Source of the DNA: CAYVQU01 sp964453155
Lineage (GTDB): Bacteria > Chloroflexota > Anaerolineae > Anaerolineales > UBA11858
Direction of reading: 5' to 3'
NCBI GenBank assembly: GCA_964453155.1
Contig: CAYVQU010000225.1
Location: 1 to 7,597, forward strand
DNA: 7,597 bases
Shown here: positions 5,447-7,597 of the stretch, piece after piece
Layout of the letters: every line of letters begins with the position of its first letter
Numbering within the stretch: position 1 is the first letter of the stretch
Program-made: the position numbers and the translations under genes
The notes under the pieces: generated by a model
The model's database searches: none
Told to the model about the DNA's origin: nothing
The model's input: only the letters and a program-made list of their open reading frames with translations

Positions 5447-7294
5447 TTACTCGCCAAGGTTCTCAAGAGTGATGCCCTGAGCATCCATCAGCAAGCGGAC
5501 ACCATCAAAGTTTTCGTCAAAGATGGGGCCAACTGCAGACCAGTCATAGAAGCTCTCGTTACAGAGAGTTTCTTCACAAGCTTCAGATGCAACGTAAGCT
5601 GTGACAGCCTCGATCATCGTAGCTTGGAGGTCAGCGGGGAAGTCCGGTGAGAAGGACATTGTGTCGTTGGGGATCTCAGCTGAGATATCCAAAATGCGGA
5701 CTTGCTGAACAACGTCAGGAGCCTCTTCCCGGATGGCGGCGCGGGCGTCGAGCACGCGGTAATCACCACAGAAAAGTTTACCCTCGTCATTCAAGCCACA
5801 GTCAGGAACAACCTCATCGGGAATATCAGGGGCCATGCCCAGTTCCCAACGGCCTTCGGGTAGCAGCGGTGGGCTGAAGTAAGCAGTGGCAACATCGGCT
5901 TCGCCATTGTAGACCGCTTTTACAGCCTGCGGGTGACCGCCGGCTTCCACGGTTTCGCCAACTTCAATGTTAAGTTCTGCGAAGAGGGCAGTGGGGAAGA
6001 GGTAGCCGGAGGTGGAGCCTGCATCGGGGTAAGCCCAGGTGGCGCCAGCCAGGTCTTCAAGGGTTTCGAAGTCACTGTCGCGCGCAACGAGGAATTCTGC
6101 CCAGTAGACGTTCCAACCGTAGCGTTCAGAAGCCAAACCGGGCTGAACACCACAGAGTTGGTTCGCCAGGGCGTAACCCATGGCAGGAATGAAACCGATG
6201 GTGTTTTCAGGGGAAGCACACATTTCTTCAATCGTAGCCGCATATGAAGTAGGAACGCTGGCTTCGAAGTAAAGGCCGGTTGCCTCGTTGAGCGCTTGGG
6301 CGATCAGGTCGCCACCAGCGATCATGAAGTCAACATCGACCGAGGGGACGAAGAGTACTTTGATCGGGTTGTCTTCGGTACCAATGGCTCCGCCTTCTTC
6401 CTCTTCTGGCGGGAAGAGATCATCATAGGTTACGCTGAAGTCCGGGCCAAAGTATTCGGCGTTGACTTCTTCAAGGAAACCGTTCTTCATCAACTCTTCC
6501 AGGGCGGCGTTTACGGGTTCAACCAGATCGCTACCGCTGGGATAAATGAAGCCGAGGTGGTCACTGGACATGGAGGGGCCGACCAACTTGAGGGCGTCGG
6601 CATTCTCACCCAGATAACCCTGACCAGCAATCTCGTCAAGGATGACAGCATCAATATCGCCAGCGATCAGCGCCTGCACGGCGAAGGGGAATTGCTCAAA
6701 AGCGTTGATGCGTTCTTCCGGCAGGAAGGTGGCCGCGGTGGCATAATTGGTGGTCCCGGTTTGGGTGCCCAATTTGAGACCTTCATCAGCCACGATATCG
6801 TCGATGCTCTCAATGCGATCCTCGTCAATGCGGACCAACAAGCGTTGTTCGATGGCAACATAGCCCATCGAGAAGTCTACGATTTCATCGCGTTCTTCGG
6901 TGATGGTGATCCCATCGGCCGCGGCGTCGAATTGACCATCAGCCACAGCTTGGATCATACCTTCCCAGGCAGCTTCAACGTATACGGGCGTACAGTTGAT
7001 GACGACACAGATTTCATTCCAGACATCGTAATCCCAACCAGCTGGTTCGCCGGTGTCGGGATCAATGTAGTTGAAGGGCAGATAGGCGTTTTCCACGGCG
7101 ATGGTAACTTCACGCCCACCCAAATCGGGGAGACCCATTTCTTCGGGTTCTTCCATGGGTTCCTCAGCAGGGGCTTCGGCGGGTTCCTCTGCCATCGGCT
7201 CTTCAGCAGGGGCCTCAGGTTCGGCTCCACCACAGGCAACCAGCAGCAAGCTGCTAATCACCAAAATGGTGAGAATCCATAACAATTTTTTCAT
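5447..7294 (-). CDS. Double-headed solute-binding lipoprotein: SBP_bac_3 (amino-acid type) fused to PhnD-type phosphonate-binding domain
   Basis: This 615-residue extracellular receptor is anchored by lipid: signal peptide MKKLLWILTILVISS and lipobox LVAC with Cys21. An acidic E/P/A linker spans about 22-54. Head 1 (about 61-290) is a family-3 binding domain. ITEER carries Arg135 and VILDE carries Asp220, aligning with the alpha-carboxylate and alpha-amino contacts Arg77 and Asp161 of LAO/HisJ proteins. A second acidic linker covers 291-309. Head 2 (about 310-612) is PhnD-like: TSYAATIEEM (Tyr351), VYWAEFLV (Tyr397), the phosphonate cradle DAGSTSGYLFP (Ser427-Thr428-Ser429), and His454 in AGGH. 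The residue aligned with the amine contact Glu177 of E. coli PhnD is Ser474, while Asp544 may match Asp205. Eight cysteines besides the lipobox occur as four close pairs. The single frame reads through both heads without a stop. The ATG has AAAGGAGAT ahead. It is the first gene of the run and the only receptor for the two downstream translocators. Confidence 0.93.
   Translation of the reverse strand: MKKLLWILTILVISSLLLVACGGAEPEAPAEEPMAEEPAEAPAEEPMEEPEEMGLPDLGGREVTIAVENAYLPFNYIDPDTGEPAGWDYDVWNEICVVINCTPVYVEAAWEGMIQAVADGQFDAAADGITITEERDEIVDFSMGYVAIEQRLLVRIDEDRIESIDDIVADEGLKLGTQTGTTNYATAATFLPEERINAFEQFPFAVQALIAGDIDAVILDEIAGQGYLGENADALKLVGPSMSSDHLGFIYPSGSDLVEPVNAALEELMKNGFLEEVNAEYFGPDFSVTYDDLFPPEEEEGGAIGTEDNPIKVLFVPSVDVDFMIAGGDLIAQALNEATGLYFEASVPTSYAATIEEMCASPENTIGFIPAMGYALANQLCGVQPGLASERYGWNVYWAEFLVARDSDFETLEDLAGATWAYPDAGSTSGYLFPTALFAELNIEVGETVEAGGHPQAVKAVYNGEADVATAYFSPPLLPEGRWELGMAPDIPDEVVPDCGLNDEGKLFCGDYRVLDARAAIREEAPDVVQQVRILDISAEIPNDTMSFSPDFPADLQATMIEAVTAYVASEACEETLCNESFYDWSAVGPIFDENFDGVRLLMDAQGITLENLGE
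7136..7225 (-). repeat. Degenerate E/P/A-rich tether repeat after the lipobox
   Basis: Residues about 24-53 of the receptor repeat short units such as AEEPM, AEEPA, AEEPM and EEPEE, encoded by imperfect gag-gaa-ccc-type units. It is a flexible acidic tether between the lipidated Cys21 and the first binding head. Such repeats can vary in copy number between strains. Confidence 0.65.
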
Positions 7295-7300
7295 CTCTTT

Positions 7301-7310
7301 TATCTCCTTT
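7301..7310 (-). promoter_or_regulatory. Strong Shine-Dalgarno of the receptor gene
   Basis: The minus strand reads AAAGGAGATA followed by AAAGAG and the ATG at 7294. GGAG (7304-7307) is 9 bases from the ATG. This is the strongest ribosome site in the window, fitting high expression of a binding protein. Confidence 0.85.
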
Positions 7311-7368
7311 CGAGGTGAATAGGGTTTGATTTCACTGCTGGCCCATTTGTGAGTCGGCAGCGTTTTAA

Positions 7369-7397
7369 AGGATAGACGATCTTTTGAAATTAGGCAA
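7369..7397 (-). promoter_or_regulatory. Sigma70-like promoter of the transport run
   Basis: On the minus strand TTGCCT (7392-7397, -35) and TATCCT (7369-7374, -10) are separated by exactly 17 bases; each matches the consensus at 4 of 6 positions. The predicted start near 7362 leaves a leader of about 68 bases. The spacing and the regulatory-looking repeat directly upstream support it. No other good pair is seen in the gap. Confidence 0.6.
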
Positions 7398-7398
7398 G

Positions 7399-7417
7399 AT
7401 GTTGGATATCATGTTGG
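7399..7417 (-). promoter_or_regulatory. Direct repeat CCAACAT-n5-CCAACAT abutting the -35 box
   Basis: On the minus strand CCAACAT (7411-7417) and CCAACAT (7399-7405) are identical and 12 bases apart start to start, separated by GATAT. The second copy ends one base before the -35 hexamer. A tandem site of this geometry is typical for an activator of the OmpR/PhoB type, which binds as a head-to-tail dimer. The assignment to a regulator is inference. Confidence 0.5.
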
Positions 7418-7420
7418 TAG

Positions 7421-7436
7421 TTATATTTCGATATAA
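7421..7436. promoter_or_regulatory. Small AT-rich palindrome TTATAT-TTCG-ATATAA
   Basis: Six-base arms (7421-7426, 7431-7436) flank TTCG, 24 bases upstream of the -35 box of the receptor promoter. It could be a dimeric repressor or activator site or an UP-like AT-rich element. It is short enough to arise by chance in AT-rich DNA. Confidence 0.3.
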
Positions 7437-7460
7437 ACCTCCAAAATGGAAATGGGGTGA

Positions 7461-7500
7461 AAAAAACAATCCCCTCGCTAAACCGAAGGGATTGTTTTTT
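7461..7500. terminator. Bidirectional intrinsic terminator upstream of the transport run
   Basis: AAAAAACAATCCC (7461-7473) pairs perfectly with GGGATTGTTTTTT (7488-7500). After a C-A mismatch three more pairs (TCG/CGA) close a CTAAAC loop. T-runs of six or more are offered on both strands. It insulates the receptor promoter from transcription arriving from the right (minus strand), and could end a transcript whose gene lies beyond the window. Confidence 0.85.
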
Positions 7501-7597
7501 CACTACAAAAACGCGCAACCATCGCTATCGGTCATAGGGGGTAGTAATACCAATTGCTTATTGAGACGCCATGAATGGAACGACTGCGTTATGAACG
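7501..7597. other. Right-edge segment with no supportable gene
   Basis: Both a plus-strand frame and a minus-strand frame (ending in TAG at 7503-7505) are open here by chance length. Neither gives family-like protein sequence. An ATG at 7575 reads MERLRYE before the window ends and could open a gene beyond the edge, but no good ribosome site precedes it. The rest of the gene-free stretch 7295-7500 holds the leader, promoter, repeats and terminator listed separately. Confidence 0.4.

Noticed and set aside
6296..7282. A 328-codon plus-strand open frame opposite the receptor gene, starting at an ATG.
   Set aside because: It is the antisense of a clear lipoprotein with two recognisable domains. 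The antisense protein has no family features and no ribosome site, and the open frame follows from the codon use of the real gene.
7575..7597. Start of a gene reading MERLRYE, reminiscent of a transposase N terminus.
   Set aside because: Only seven full codons are visible, there is no convincing ribosome site, and the match is too short to support any family.
1..7597. CRISPR array, tRNA, rRNA or riboswitch.
   Set aside because: No regularly spaced direct repeats, cloverleaf-like sequence, rRNA-like sequence or recognisable aptamer was seen in the intergenic stretches.

Overview
The window looks like a piece of a bacterial chromosome, most likely from Chloroflexota (Anaerolineae-like). This is an inference. 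It rests on the acidic E/P/A-rich linker after the lipoprotein cysteine, the style of the ABC-transporter lipoprotein and permeases, and the mix of ATG, GTG and TTG start candidates. No rRNA or marker gene is present to confirm it.

Layout. (1) Positions 1-759, plus strand: the 3' part of a TIR-domain protein with a C-terminal winged-helix domain. It is a defence or signalling type of gene, AT-richer than the rest, and its 5' end is cut by the window edge and appears frame-disrupted. (2) 764-791: a perfect bidirectional terminator between converging genes. (3) 814-7294, minus strand: five co-directional transport genes. In transcription order they are a 615-residue double-headed solute-binding lipoprotein, PhnC-type ATPase, an oversized PhnE-type permease, a polar-amino-acid (HisM/GlnP-type) permease with an extra N-terminal extracytoplasmic segment, and a GlnQ-type ATPase. 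(4) 7295-7597: the leader, a sigma70-like promoter, a direct repeat abutting the -35 box, a second bidirectional terminator, and about 95 bases at the edge in which I cannot support a gene.

How the genes work together. Two complete sets of membrane parts for different ABC importer families (phosphonate PhnC/PhnE, and polar amino acid permease plus ATPase) lie in one directional run. The only binding protein is a single lipoprotein that carries both cognate receptor domains: SBP_bac_3 (amino-acid type) first, then PhnD type. In the first head the residues equivalent to the amino-acid alpha-carboxylate and alpha-amino contacts are present. In the second head the phosphonate-cradle residues are present, but a residue equivalent to the 2-aminoethylphosphonate amine contact in E. 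coli PhnD is not. The simplest reading is one membrane-anchored receptor feeding two different translocators, or a pair of uptake systems locked into fixed stoichiometry by fusion. This is the most unusual element of the window.

Regulatory structure: a strong Shine-Dalgarno and promoter drive the receptor gene. A GC-rich hairpin sits between receptor and phnC, where it could lower downstream expression relative to the receptor. Two long-spacer inverted repeats occupy the gap between phnE and the amino-acid permease.
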